The position numbers and the translations under genes are program-made. The notes under the pieces are model-generated. The model worked only from the letters and a program-made list of their open reading frames with translations. It had not been told where the DNA came from and made no database searches. Shown one piece after another: positions 31,284 through 40,728 of a DNA stretch of 64,000 nucleotides. Origin of the DNA: Lepus europaeus (Eukaryota; Chordata; Mammalia; Lagomorpha; Leporidae). The stretch lies in NCBI RefSeq assembly GCF_033115175.1, contig NC_084833.1:56134716-56198715 (forward strand), given 5' to 3'. The first letter of the stretch is position 1, and each line of letters opens with the position of its first letter.

Positions 31284-32689
31284 GTGTTTTTTTTAAATAG
31301 ATATATCAATGGAACAGAACAGAGCTCAGAAATGGACCCACATAAATACTGTCAACTCATCTTAGACAAAGGAGCAAAAGGAATACATTGGAGAAAAGGA
31401 AATTTTTTCAACAAATGGTGCTGGAGCAATTCAACATTGATATGCCAAAAAAAATACCTGGACACAGACTTTATACTCTTGGCAAAAGTTAACTCAAATT
31501 GAATCATAGGCAGAAATATAAAATGCAAACCTATGCAATTTCTAGATGAGAATGTAAGAGAAAATTTAAATTATGATGAATTTTTAGATACCATACCAAA
31601 AACACAATCCTAAAAAAAAAATCATTGTTGAGATGGAAAAATTTAAAACTTTTACAAAAGATTATCAAAAGAATGAGATCAGCCACAGACTAGGTGAAAC
31701 TATTTGCAAAAGACGGATCTGATAAAGGATTGTTATCCAAAATATATAGAAAACACTTAAAAATGGACAAAAGTCCTGAACAGGCACATTACCAAAGATA
31801 CACTGATGGCAGATATGCCTATGAAAAGATGTTCCACATCACGTGTCATTAAGGAAATGCAAATTAAAACAATAATGAAATGTCATTATATGCCTATTAA
31901 AATGCCCCAAATCCAGAACACTGACAACATTAAATGCTCATGAGGGTGTAGAACTCTCCCTGATTTATGCTGATGGGAATGCAAAATGGTATAGCAATTT
32001 GACAGCTTCCAACAAAACTAAACACGGTTTTACTATATGACCCAGCAGTCAGTCTCCCTGGTAATTACCCAAATAAGCTGAAGTCATATGTCCATGCAAA
32101 AACTTGCATGTGGATGTTTGTAGCAGCTTTAGTCAGAATTGCCAAAACTTGGAAGCAACCAGGATAACCCTTCAGTAGGTGAATGGATAACTTGTGATAC
32201 ATTCACACAATAAAACATTCCTCAGCATTAAAAATTAGCTTTCAAGGCATGAAAAGACATGGGGGGAAACTTAAATGCATACTACCATATGAAAGAAGCC
32301 AATCTGAAAAGGCTACATACTATGTGAGTCCAATGATATGGCTTCTGGAAAAAGCAAATCCTTGGAGATGGTGAAAAGATCAACAGTTGCTGGGGTTAGG
32401 GAGGAGAAGGCAGAGGCAGAGCACAGAGCTGTTCAGGGGCTGTGAAACTTCTGTATGAAACTAGAAAGGCAGGTATGTGTCATACACTTGTCACATCCAC
32501 AGAATGCCAATGTGTAACACCAAGAGTGACTCCTAACCTAAACTATGGGCTTTGGGTGGCAATGATATGACAATGTGGATTGGTCAAGTTGTTGGAAGAG
32601 GCTGTGCATGTGCAGGGGCAGGCAGTTTATAGGAACTCTGTGCATTTTGCTCAGGAGAAAAATGGGGGCTAAAAAAAAAAAAAAAGACC

Positions 32690-33270
32690 TAAGTTCACAT
32701 TGACCTTCAAAGTTTGGGCTTTAATCTCAATCTGCCTAAAAGAATACTGGCCAACATTTGCACATTATGACCAATATTTAAGGAGGCTTTTCATAAATAT
32801 TATCATTATAAAATCATATAAACCAGATGAATGCAGGAGGACAGGTAGTCATTCTTTAAAGAAAAAACAGTGTGTTACAAGTGCCCAGTTTTGTAAGCAA
32901 ACCTCTCTAGTGAGCATTGTTACGTGTTGTCATATCTACATTCTAGGTAGAAAAAAACGGCTAAACCAGAACTGAGCAGTTGTGTTTAACCGTAAGCTAC
33001 TTTGCCTATTGTTACTAAATGATCACCTATAAATCAGGCTAAGTCTGACCTCAGCGCAGAATACAGCATCTTGACAACAAAACTCAGGTGAGAGACTAAC
33101 TTCTCCCCAGTGGGGTGGGGTGGGGGCAAAGAACCACATGGTTTACTAGACAGCCCCTAGACACAGTTGGTAAGTGGTGGGTTTTTGTCGGCTATCTGAT
33201 CATCCTATTATCTTACACTATCAAGTGTTGCCCACAGAATGAAAGATCCAAACTTTGCTGGTGATTAAAT
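32690..33270. other. Intergenic, no recognised feature
   Basis: Unique-looking sequence between the L1 and a MIR-like stretch. Confidence 0.5.
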
Positions 33271-33279
33271 CCTCTCCAG

Positions 33280-33395
33280 GAGCGGAGACTTTGGGGCTGG
33301 AAGTCAGGACACCAAGGTTCTGGCTCCTGCTCTGCGAGCAGCTTCGCATGCGTAGCAGCCTGCCGTGCCTCTGGGAGGCGGGGGCAGAGGTTTCT
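33280..33395 (+). repeat. MIR-like fragment
   Basis: GGGGCTGGAAGTCAGGACACC, AGGTTCTGGCTCCTGCTCTGC in MIR order. Confidence 0.45.
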
Positions 33396-33399
33396 AACC

Positions 33400-34995
33400 T
33401 TCACCCCGCTCCAGCATGCCATAATTCAATTATTCATGTAGTTGTAACTTTGTGTTTCTTACATGCCAGTTGTTTTTGGTGCTGAAAGTTGAAGCTTTTA
33501 TGCTCAGCAGAGCATCCGGAAGCTCTCACACTTTTACCATTTAGACCTCTTCATTCGTTTCCCAGAAGAGCGCAAAGACAGAAACCTGAGATTTTTCTCG
33601 AGATAGGTGTGTTTGTTAGTTGTGCGTATTTCTGAGTCCCGGCACCAACAATCTGAATTGCTTTCATTTAAAAGTGGGTACTCAATTTCTACAAACATGT
33701 CCAGACTTCCTAGCTTCCTATGTTGAATCTCTTCATTGCTGCATTTGTCATCTTTTTCTTATTCGGAATAAAAGGCAGTCATATTTAAATGCTGCTACAT
33801 TGATTAGTGAACTTACTGGGAATGCTCAATGGAAAACCTTGTCAATATGTCTCCAAAGACACCATGTTCTTTTTCCAAGAATTATGCAAAGGCTTGTTAA
33901 AATCTAGGAACTTCTAATTACCTGTGGCATATACAAATTTTTCAGATCCCCTCTGGGTCAAGATTTTAAGACATTATATCATTGGCTTTGATGACATCTG
34001 CTTTACTGTTTGGTAATCACTGTTAGGGAATCAATCCTGCCTGTTAGCTACAGGCCAAAAGAGGACTGTGCTCTTCGGAGAACTGCAGTCACGCAGGCTC
34101 CGTCCCCTCCTGCCATCATTTTACTGCTTTACCCAGCAGCATTCCTGGCTTGGGAATTTCCTAACTTGTGTCTCTCAGCAACTTTTTTCTTTTTGACAGA
34201 ATCTTGGCCCGTTTTTAATCTTCCAGAGATTTTTGTTTTATGTTAGTTATTTTAGGTCATTTGGTCAGTCATTTGGAAACTCATTTCCTGTTCCTCTGTT
34301 TTCATTTTTTAATTGGATCTCTCCCACTTATCTCATCTCCCCTGCCATAGGCAGAGCTTTTCCTGGCATTCCCTCCTTCTCCAGCCTGGTTCACCATAAC
34401 TTTTTATAACCCTTCCCAGCCGCCGCCGCCCTGTGTCCATATCCTCCTGGCTTTTCAGAAGCCACACTCGATACTGGAATTGGAACTCATTGAAAGCTGG
34501 CCTGACAGGCTGCTCCCCACATTACCCAGTGCAGCCTGCAGGAGTTTCGCCACACGGGGGTAGAGGAACAAGTGACAGTGCTGTCTGTCCTTGCCTGTAA
34601 ATATTAGGACTGCTTGGGGAGGGTTATTTTGTTTGTTTGGCTTCTTAAATGCCAAGTGCACAGCACAAGTGGCTCCTAAAGGCCTTGAGAACCCACACCC
34701 CTCCGACAGTGACAGCCACACTCCTCCTTTCACGGGGGACCACGACCAGAGTTCAGCTCCTTTGCCGAGTTAGGTTATTCACGTGTCAACAAACACACGT
34801 TGGCTGGATCAATGTGGCTGTCCTGCCCTGGGGAGAACACAGGCCATGTTTTCTACCAGGTGCAGCTGAGAAAGGATGCACCACAGCCTTCACCTGGGGA
34901 GAAAGGAAAGCGGAGAACTCACAGCTGTGCCTGGTGCATTGTTTCTGTCTGTGTTTGTGTTTTCTTTGGGTCCTCACAGCCTCTCAGCAGAGTAC
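33400..34995. other. Intergenic between TMEM9B and ASCL3, no recognised gene
   Basis: No convincing exon, tRNA or other RNA gene. The ASCL3 5' non-coding exon may lie in this interval or nearer the gene. Confidence 0.4.
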
Positions 34996-34999
34996 TTAG

Positions 35000-35155
35000 T
35001 ATCTCAGCTGGACCTGGAAAAAAGCTGAGGCTCAAAGAGATTGGGAAATTTGCCTAAGGACACACAGCTCTGCAGGGGTATCGCCAAGACTGACACCCAA
35101 GGGTGTAAGACTGAAAGAAAAATGCTCTTTCTCCTGCAGCGCTGGCCTCCCAGCT
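35000..35155 (-). repeat. MIR fragment
   Basis: AAGCTGAGGCTCAAAGAGATTG, TTTGCCTAAGGACACACAGCTC and ATGCTCTTTCTCCTGCAGCG follow antisense MIR. Confidence 0.6.
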
Positions 35156-35466
35156 AACCAGCTACATGCAGTGCCCTTGGAAACCCGATGGCCACGTGAC
35201 CACGGGGAAACGCACCAAGTAATGGTGGTTTAAAGAATGAGATGGAGGCCGACCTCGTCAGAGAGGGGGGATGTGTTGGTTAGTGTGGGGCCTCTGGGCT
35301 AGAACTTTCTCCTCACGGTCTGTGAAAACCAAGCTAACAAAACCTAAACAAAGATGCACTTCACTTCTTAGAAATTCTGTATAAGCAAAAAGCTATAAAT
35401 TGACCCAGTTTTTAATGTCTTGGAGGAGTTGCTCACCAAAGGAGTCTCCTGTGAGTATTTATTTCG

Positions 35467-35472
<6 letters not shown>

Positions 35473-35497
<25 letters not shown>

Positions 35498-35827
35498 GAC
35501 AGGCAGAGTGGACAGTGAGAGAGAGAGAGAGACAGAGAGAAAGGTCTTCCTTTGCCGTTGGTTCACCCTCTAATGGCCGCCGCGGTAGCGCGCTGCGGCC
35601 GGCGCACCGCGCTGTTCCGATGGCAGGAGCCAGGTGCTTCTCCTGGTCTCCCATGGGGTGCAGAGCCCAAACACTTGGGCCACCCTCCACTGCACTCCCT
35701 GGCCACAGCAGAGAGCTGGCCTGGAAGAGGGGCAACCGGGAAAGGATCGGTGCCCCGACCGGGACTAGAACCCGGTGTGCCGGCGCCGCAAGGCGGAGGA
35801 TTAGCCTACTGAGCCACGGCGCCGGCC
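35473..35827 (-). mobile_element. C-type SINE, youngest subgroup
   Basis: Perfect 15-bp duplication TTTATTTCGGGTTTT at 35458-35472 and 35828-35842; CCAGGGAGTGCAG and CCCCATGGGAG diagnostics; T-run of about 28. Lies 0.57 kb upstream of the ASCL3 coding exon. Confidence 0.96.
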
Positions 35828-36202
35828 TTTATTTCGGGTTTTGTCCCTGGGCTCTGGGGAGTCGGCCTGCCTGGTCAGTGGCTCGGGTTTGAAAACCGTG
35901 TGGCTCAGCAGCTCGGGTCCCACCCGCACGACTATTGACTTGCCTCTTCATCAAATCAATTCGGGTCTTTCAGAGAAACTTTGTGTCACTACTGTAAGTG
36001 TGAAATCTGTGTAACTCAACAATCACGAAGTCAGTAGAAAAATATTGAAGTGCAGCTAGATCCTGCGCTTGTTGGAGGCCTGGCCTGAGGGGGTTCAGAA
36101 ACAATGCTAGCGGTGGGGAAGACCTTCTCACCAAGCAAAGGCTTTTGGCTTTGCCATCACAAGGACCCAAAAAGAACCGGAAAGGGAACAGCTTCCTCAC
36201 AA

Positions 36203-36213
36203 GGTGACTCAGC
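36203..36213. promoter_or_regulatory. AP-1 / NF-E2-like element (TGACTCAGC)
   Basis: GGTGACTCAGC; its reverse strand reads GCTGAGTCACC, which contains an AP-1 core and the NF-E2/MARE half. It lies 184 bp before the ASCL3 ATG in non-repeat sequence. Motif only; occupancy unknown. Confidence 0.3.
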
Positions 36214-36381
36214 GTTTTTTAACGCAGTGTGCGTGTACCATTAAAATCCTCTCGCTCCGCACAAAATACTCTGACCCCTTCTAAGTTCCCAAATGAGGTC
36301 AGAAACTAGTCCGCAAGCTAGCACGCCGTATCTGCTCTCTTTTGGAGTGGCCAAATGAATAAAACTCGGTTATGTTTCCAG

Positions 36382-36396
36382 GTTAAAGAGGAAACT
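36382..36396 (+). other. ASCL3: ASCL3 5' UTR part of the coding exon
   Basis: Fifteen bases between the acceptor TGTTTCCAG and the ATG. The upstream non-coding exon could not be placed from sequence alone. Confidence 0.6.
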
Positions 36397-36939
36397 ATGG
36401 ACAAGAGAAGCTGTTCTAATCTGCCAGATAAACTTCCGGTCTTCCCCGATCCCGCCCACTCTCCACTGGGCAGGCCCTTCTACCTGGACCCCATGGTCAC
36501 TTTCCACCTGTACCCGGAGCCCCCACTGCCAGCCCCTTACTCCGAGGAGCTGCCACTGCTGCCTTTTTCCAGTGACTCCCTGATCATGGAGAATTACGGG
36601 GAGCCCTACCCCTTCCCTTTCCCAATGCCTTATCCAAGCTACAGCAGGTGTGAATACTCCTACGGACCAGCCTTTATCCGGAAAAGGAACGAGCGGGAAA
36701 GGCAGCGAGTGAAGTGTGTCAACGAAGGCTACGCCCAGCTCCGCCATCACCTGCCCGAGGAGTATCTGGAGAAGCGACTCAGCAAAGTGGAAACCCTCAG
36801 GGCCGCCATCAAGTACATCAACTTCCTGCAGTCTCTCCTGCACCCTGCAGAGGCCACCACCAAGCACACCCCGGGGCCACGGTCCTCCATCACAGCCACC
36901 GCCAGCCGGCACCCGGACCCTATTTTTAGAATTGTGTGA
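36397..36939 (+). CDS. ASCL3: ASCL3, achaete-scute family bHLH transcription factor (180 aa)
   Basis: Single coding exon ending in TGA. Residues 95-148 form a bHLH domain: the basic part RKRNERERQRV, with the invariant E-box-reading glutamate E101, is followed by KCVNEGYAQLR (helix 1), the loop HLPEEYLEKRLSK and helix 2 VETLRAAIKYINFLQSLL. The N-terminus is rich in proline, tyrosine and acidic residues; the C-terminus ends PIFRIV as in other ASCL3 proteins. An acceptor TTTCCAG ends at 36381, so a 5' non-coding exon lies upstream, as in human. The first in-frame ATG (36355) would be intronic, so 36397 (A at -3, G at +4) is chosen. ASCL3 dimerises with E-proteins in the nucleus and marks salivary-gland progenitors and ionocyte-like cells. 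The gene is intact. Confidence 0.97.
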   Translation: MDKRSCSNLPDKLPVFPDPAHSPLGRPFYLDPMVTFHLYPEPPLPAPYSEELPLLPFSSDSLIMENYGEPYPFPFPMPYPSYSRCEYSYGPAFIRKRNERERQRVKCVNEGYAQLRHHLPEEYLEKRLSKVETLRAAIKYINFLQSLLHPAEATTKHTPGPRSSITATASRHPDPIFRIV

Positions 36940-37435
36940 TTCAGGATTTCCAAACAGGAACAATGTCACAACATGGGGGCCCTCACAGCCTCCTTCCGTG
37001 GTTTGCTAAATGTAATTTCTGTGTGTGAGAGCAGACAGCAGCTCTGCCCTAAGCTGCCCTCGTGGTTCTTTGCCTGGATAAGCGTTAGCTTGAGTAGACT
37101 AAGATGCTTTGCTTCCTTTCTTTCAAGAGCTCTCGGGGAGCAGGTGCCCCAGGCTTCTCTGTTGCTGCCCTTGGCACCCTTGTGGCCAGAAGCTCCCACA
37201 GTGACACGCACAGCTTGGCACACAAGCTCCCCCGGGGCTTGCTGGGCTCTCTTGTACACACTCGATGTGAAACAATCACAGTGAACCTCCCTTGATGATG
37301 TGTCAGTTTGGTGGTTTTTATTTATTTGCACTTGACAAGAAGTCACAGTAAGACAGCGTCTCGGGACTAAAGCCCAAGCAGTTCACAAAGCCTTGTTGTC
37401 TTTGAAATTGGTTCCGAGCCGCTTTCTCCTGCATA
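36940..37435 (+). other. ASCL3: ASCL3 3' UTR and downstream sequence
   Basis: No AATAAA was found close after the stop codon, so the 3' end could not be placed. Confidence 0.4.
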
Positions 37436-37439
37436 CACA

Positions 37440-37605
37440 CTTCTCCAGGTAGCTTAGTGCAAGGGTAGAGGTTAAGAAGGCAGGCTGTGCAAACACGGCC
37501 TCTGTCTGCTCCTTCTGCTCCAGGCCTTGGTTTTTCATGTACAAGATGAGGATGGAGCAGCCTCCACGTGTTCGCCATGAGGATTACCAGTGCCCGACAC
37601 GCAGG
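37440..37605 (+). repeat. MIR fragment
   Basis: GAGGTTAAGAAGGCAGGCTGTG, TACAAGATGAGGATGG, CATGAGGATTACCAGTGCCCG in MIR order. Confidence 0.55.
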
Positions 37606-38309
37606 TGTTTCTAACCATTGCTTCTGATAGGCGCTGTTCTCAGCCGTGGCACATTTTGTCCCCAACGTCCCCATTCGCTTCTCCTGCCAAGCCTTTCCTT
37701 CAGCCCTGGGAGACAGTCCCCACCCCATGTCTTGGAGTCTGCTCTCACAGGGTCTCAGCTCTGTCTTGTCCCCTAACTCCCAGGTCCCATATATCACCAA
37801 GCCCAGTCAGGACTTGTTCATACTGTCTGTGACACTCGTCTCCACGTCATGTCTCTCTGTGAAGTCACCCCCAGCATCCTGTCCTGGCCGTTCCTTGATT
37901 TGGCATATTTATTTCTGCGGCAGTTGCGATACTGCTGCCTTTACATCCGGGACACCCGACTCCATGTTCTTCTGTTAGGGGCGTGCCCTGGAGGACAGGG
38001 GCCAGTCATTCATCCTGCATTGATAGCACCCAGCAGAGCCTCAAATCAGCTCGGTGACAGCAAATGCTGATGGAGACTGTTTTCCTGTCCGCGTGTGTCT
38101 GGGTCGCTGCTGACAGTTTCTTCTGCAGCCTCCTGGGCTCTGTTCTCACCCAGCTTTCCCTCACTCCGATGTTCTTTCTTCAAGCATTCCATGCCACTTC
38201 GTCACTCAAACCACCTGGAGATCCCCTTCTGCCTACTGCATTGTTAAATCCACCTGCTGGATTTTCAGAGTTTCCTATAGCCTGTCCCCGACTCAAAAAT
38301 CCACGTCTC
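37606..38309. other. Intergenic, faint L2-like stretch only
   Basis: GAGGACAGGGGCCAGTCATTC near 37990 and TAGCACCCAGCAGAGCC near 38025 vaguely recall L2. Nothing else seen. Confidence 0.3.
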
Positions 38310-38642
38310 AGGCCGGCGCCGCAGCTCAATAGGCTAATCCTCCGCCTGGCGGCGCCAGCACACCGGGTTCTAGTCCCAGTCAGGGCACCGATTCTGTCCC
38401 GGTTGCCCCTCTTCCAGACCAGCTCTCTGCTGTGGCCAGGGAGTGCAGTGGAGGATGGCCCAAGTGCTTGGGCTCTGCACCCCATGGGAGACCAGGATAA
38501 ACACCTTGCTCCTGCGGTGCGCCGGTCGCAGCCCGCTGGCCGCGGCGGCCATTGGAGGGTGAACCAACGGCAAAGGAAGACCTTTCTCTCTGTCTCTCTC
38601 TCACTGTCCACTCTGCCTGTCAAAAAAAATTTTTTTTTTTAA
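38310..38642 (+). mobile_element. C-type SINE, youngest subgroup
   Basis: 15-bp duplication AAAAATCCACGTCTC at 38295-38309 and 38643-38657; CCAGGGAGTGCAG and CCCCATGGGAG diagnostics. Confidence 0.95.
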
Positions 38643-38659
38643 AAAAATCCACGTCTCGA

Positions 38660-40547
38660 TTTTCTCAGGACTCCCCCAAAAAGAGTATGATGGTCTAGCA
38701 AATGCTTCCTTCTCTCTTCCTGAATAACCTGGACCATTTCCCTTTTCTCCATTACACCGAGGAATCCTTTGCTCACTGCCGGAGAGACTTCCATGTCTGA
38801 TTCTCTAACTTTGTGCTCTTACTCAGCCTCTAGACATATGGTCTGGGGCCACGGTGGTTCTTTGGGCTACACATTTACGCTCTGAGAGCAGTTCTCCCGT
38901 CAGCTCAGATGCGTTGGGTTGAGAAAACCCCATTCAAACCGGCACCATCACTAAACGTTAATGGCGCACACATCAACAGGCAGGACTCAATGCCGTCCCC
39001 CGGAACCTGTTTTCTTTAGGTTTGTCTTCTCTCTGGGAATAGCTATGGTGCCCAAAAAAGGCAGCCAGGAGCTCTGGGAACTTATTACAAAGAGAAAAGG
39101 GACTCTGAACTCGGGGTTCCCAACAAGCATCTTGAGATGCTCCCCGATTGCAGAGCCTCAGCAACGTGTCCAACCTAAGCAGCCCCCGCGGCCAGGGGGC
39201 GGAAGGTGCTGACGGCCACACGTGCCAGCCCTGCAGGTGGGCAATGCGCAGCCGCTTCATCCTCAGGGATCCGCAGACGGAAACGCGCGGAAGAGGAAAG
39301 GGAGCCGGGGAGACACCACTGATGTGTCTGCCGCTCTTCCCGGTCTTCTCACGGAGCCTAATGTCCGGCGCAGCACCAGCGAGCGGAGACTCTCAGACGC
39401 CTCAGAACGCCAGCCTTGCCCCGTACAGAAGCGGGACTTGCGTTCCTTGGTCACCGGGGTCCACACACACCCGCGCCAGCGCCACCCAGCGTCACCACAC
39501 CTGTGCTCCTCCGTGGAGGCCAGTTACAAACATGTCCTCACCTTGCCATATTTTGCTTTCAGCTCCAGACAAGTTCTTAGAGTCCCCAAAGCCAGCCTCG
39601 CGCCTGCTCGGGGTGAAGACAAATCAACAGCCTGAGTCTCTGGAGGGGTCAGGCCTGCCCCGGGATCCTTGGCTCCCCAATGTGAGCCGCCTGAGCTCCT
39701 GGGGATTGAAGCTCTGTGGACCTTCCTCTTCCTCTTCCCTTCCCTTCCCCTCCAAGACAAAGGTGAAGAACGGCCCCTCCCCCCTGCCCCTCCGCACATG
39801 CCCAGTGCCCTAGCTGGGCCCGCAGCGTTCCGGCTGGCCTCGCGTCCACGGCAACCCGCTTGGCTGCCAGGAGTCAGTTGAGCTGAGGCCCAGGGCCCCA
39901 ACGGTCAGCAGGGGCCGGAGACCCAGGCGGAGGCCAGGAGTTTGAGGCTGTGGGTGAGCCCCCGTGGGGTCAGGTTTGTAGACTTGGGCAGTAACGGACC
40001 CTGAGAGGGCTCTGGTGGGCTGGGGCAGCAGAGGTTGCCCTTGAGCTCCTAGGGGTCAGCTGCCCGGGTCTGCGGAGGGAGGCCCTGCCCGGAGGCCAGC
40101 TCTGCTGGGGCCACACCCAGTCCTGTCGGTGACCCGGGTTGGGAAGAGCTGTCTTAATGGCAGGAGTCGCTGCGGCTAAGGACAAGAAGGAGGGAAAACA
40201 GCTTGAGCCACGTTTCTGCCAGGTGCATTCTGGCCTGAGCCCAAGCACAGGGGTTGAGTGGATCAGCGGCCAGCCGGCGGGCCGAGAAGGATCTGCAGCT
40301 GGTTTTCCTACAGTCGCAGCTGCGCCTCTGTAACAGAGGCGGCCCCGGGCCCCTTCCTGAGCTGGGCTTCCTAGGGCAGGTGATTGTGAGGAGAAGCTTG
40401 GCGTGTCTGTGTGGGCGGGCGGGGGCCCGCGTGGCTGCACCTGCAGCCCGGGGGGGGGGGGGGGGAGCCGGGCGCCGCCCGCCCCACCTGGGCGCCCTCT
40501 GAGGCACTGTGGACGGCAGCTCAGGTAACGGCGGGGCTTGTTCTCAG
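38660..40547. other. Intergenic to 5' region of C11orf16, GC-rich from 39.1 kb
   Basis: CpG-containing, with long but unsupported reading frames on both strands. A run of 16 G lies at 40450-40465. The C11orf16 5' non-coding exon and promoter are probably here, but no exon could be fixed. Confidence 0.4.
40450..40465 (+). repeat. Poly(G) run, 16 nt
   Basis: Uninterrupted G16 about 100 bp before C11orf16 coding exon 1, in CpG-rich sequence; G-quadruplex-capable. Confidence 0.9.
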
Positions 40548-40564
40548 GTGTTTCTTCAAACGCC

Positions 40565-40728
40565 ATGGACTCGGCTGGGCCAGGGGCGCCTTTACCCAAA
40601 TACTGCAGCGTGGCCACAGCCCTGAAGGCCCCCGGCTGGGACTGTGCCGCGCCACCCTGGGATCTCGCCTTCGCCTGCCCCTGGGCTCCCCGAGCGCCCT
40701 GGCTCAGCAGGCACAACCCCCTCTCAAG
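40565..40728 (+). CDS. C11orf16: C11orf16 coding exon 1
   Basis: 54 codons plus 2 nt; donor TCAAG|GTACTG. An acceptor TTCTCAG ends at 40547, so a separate 5' non-coding exon is likely. A donor-like CAG|GTAACG at 40524 is too close to pair with it. Confidence 0.9.

Larger units (their letters stand above)
29700..32686 (+). mobile_element. L1 LINE, 3' half (ORF2 part and 3' end), old, with two nested SINEs
   Basis: Starts in the reverse-transcriptase region of ORF2 (ACCACATGATTGGACTGATA, AAAACTCTCAGCAAACCAGG), runs through AATGGAACAGAACAGAGCTCAG and CAATGAAATGTCAT-type sequence, and ends in the 3' region and a poly(A) at 32671-32685. The reading frame is broken many times. SINEs at 30531-30880 and 30988-31283 interrupt it. 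5' truncated. Confidence 0.88.

Noticed and set aside
36370-36969. Open reading frame of 199 codons, minus strand
   Set aside because: Antisense shadow of ASCL3.
39148-39813. Open reading frame of 221 codons, plus strand
   Set aside because: GC-rich sequence, low-complexity Ser/Pro-rich peptide, no recognised homology and overlapping frames equally open.
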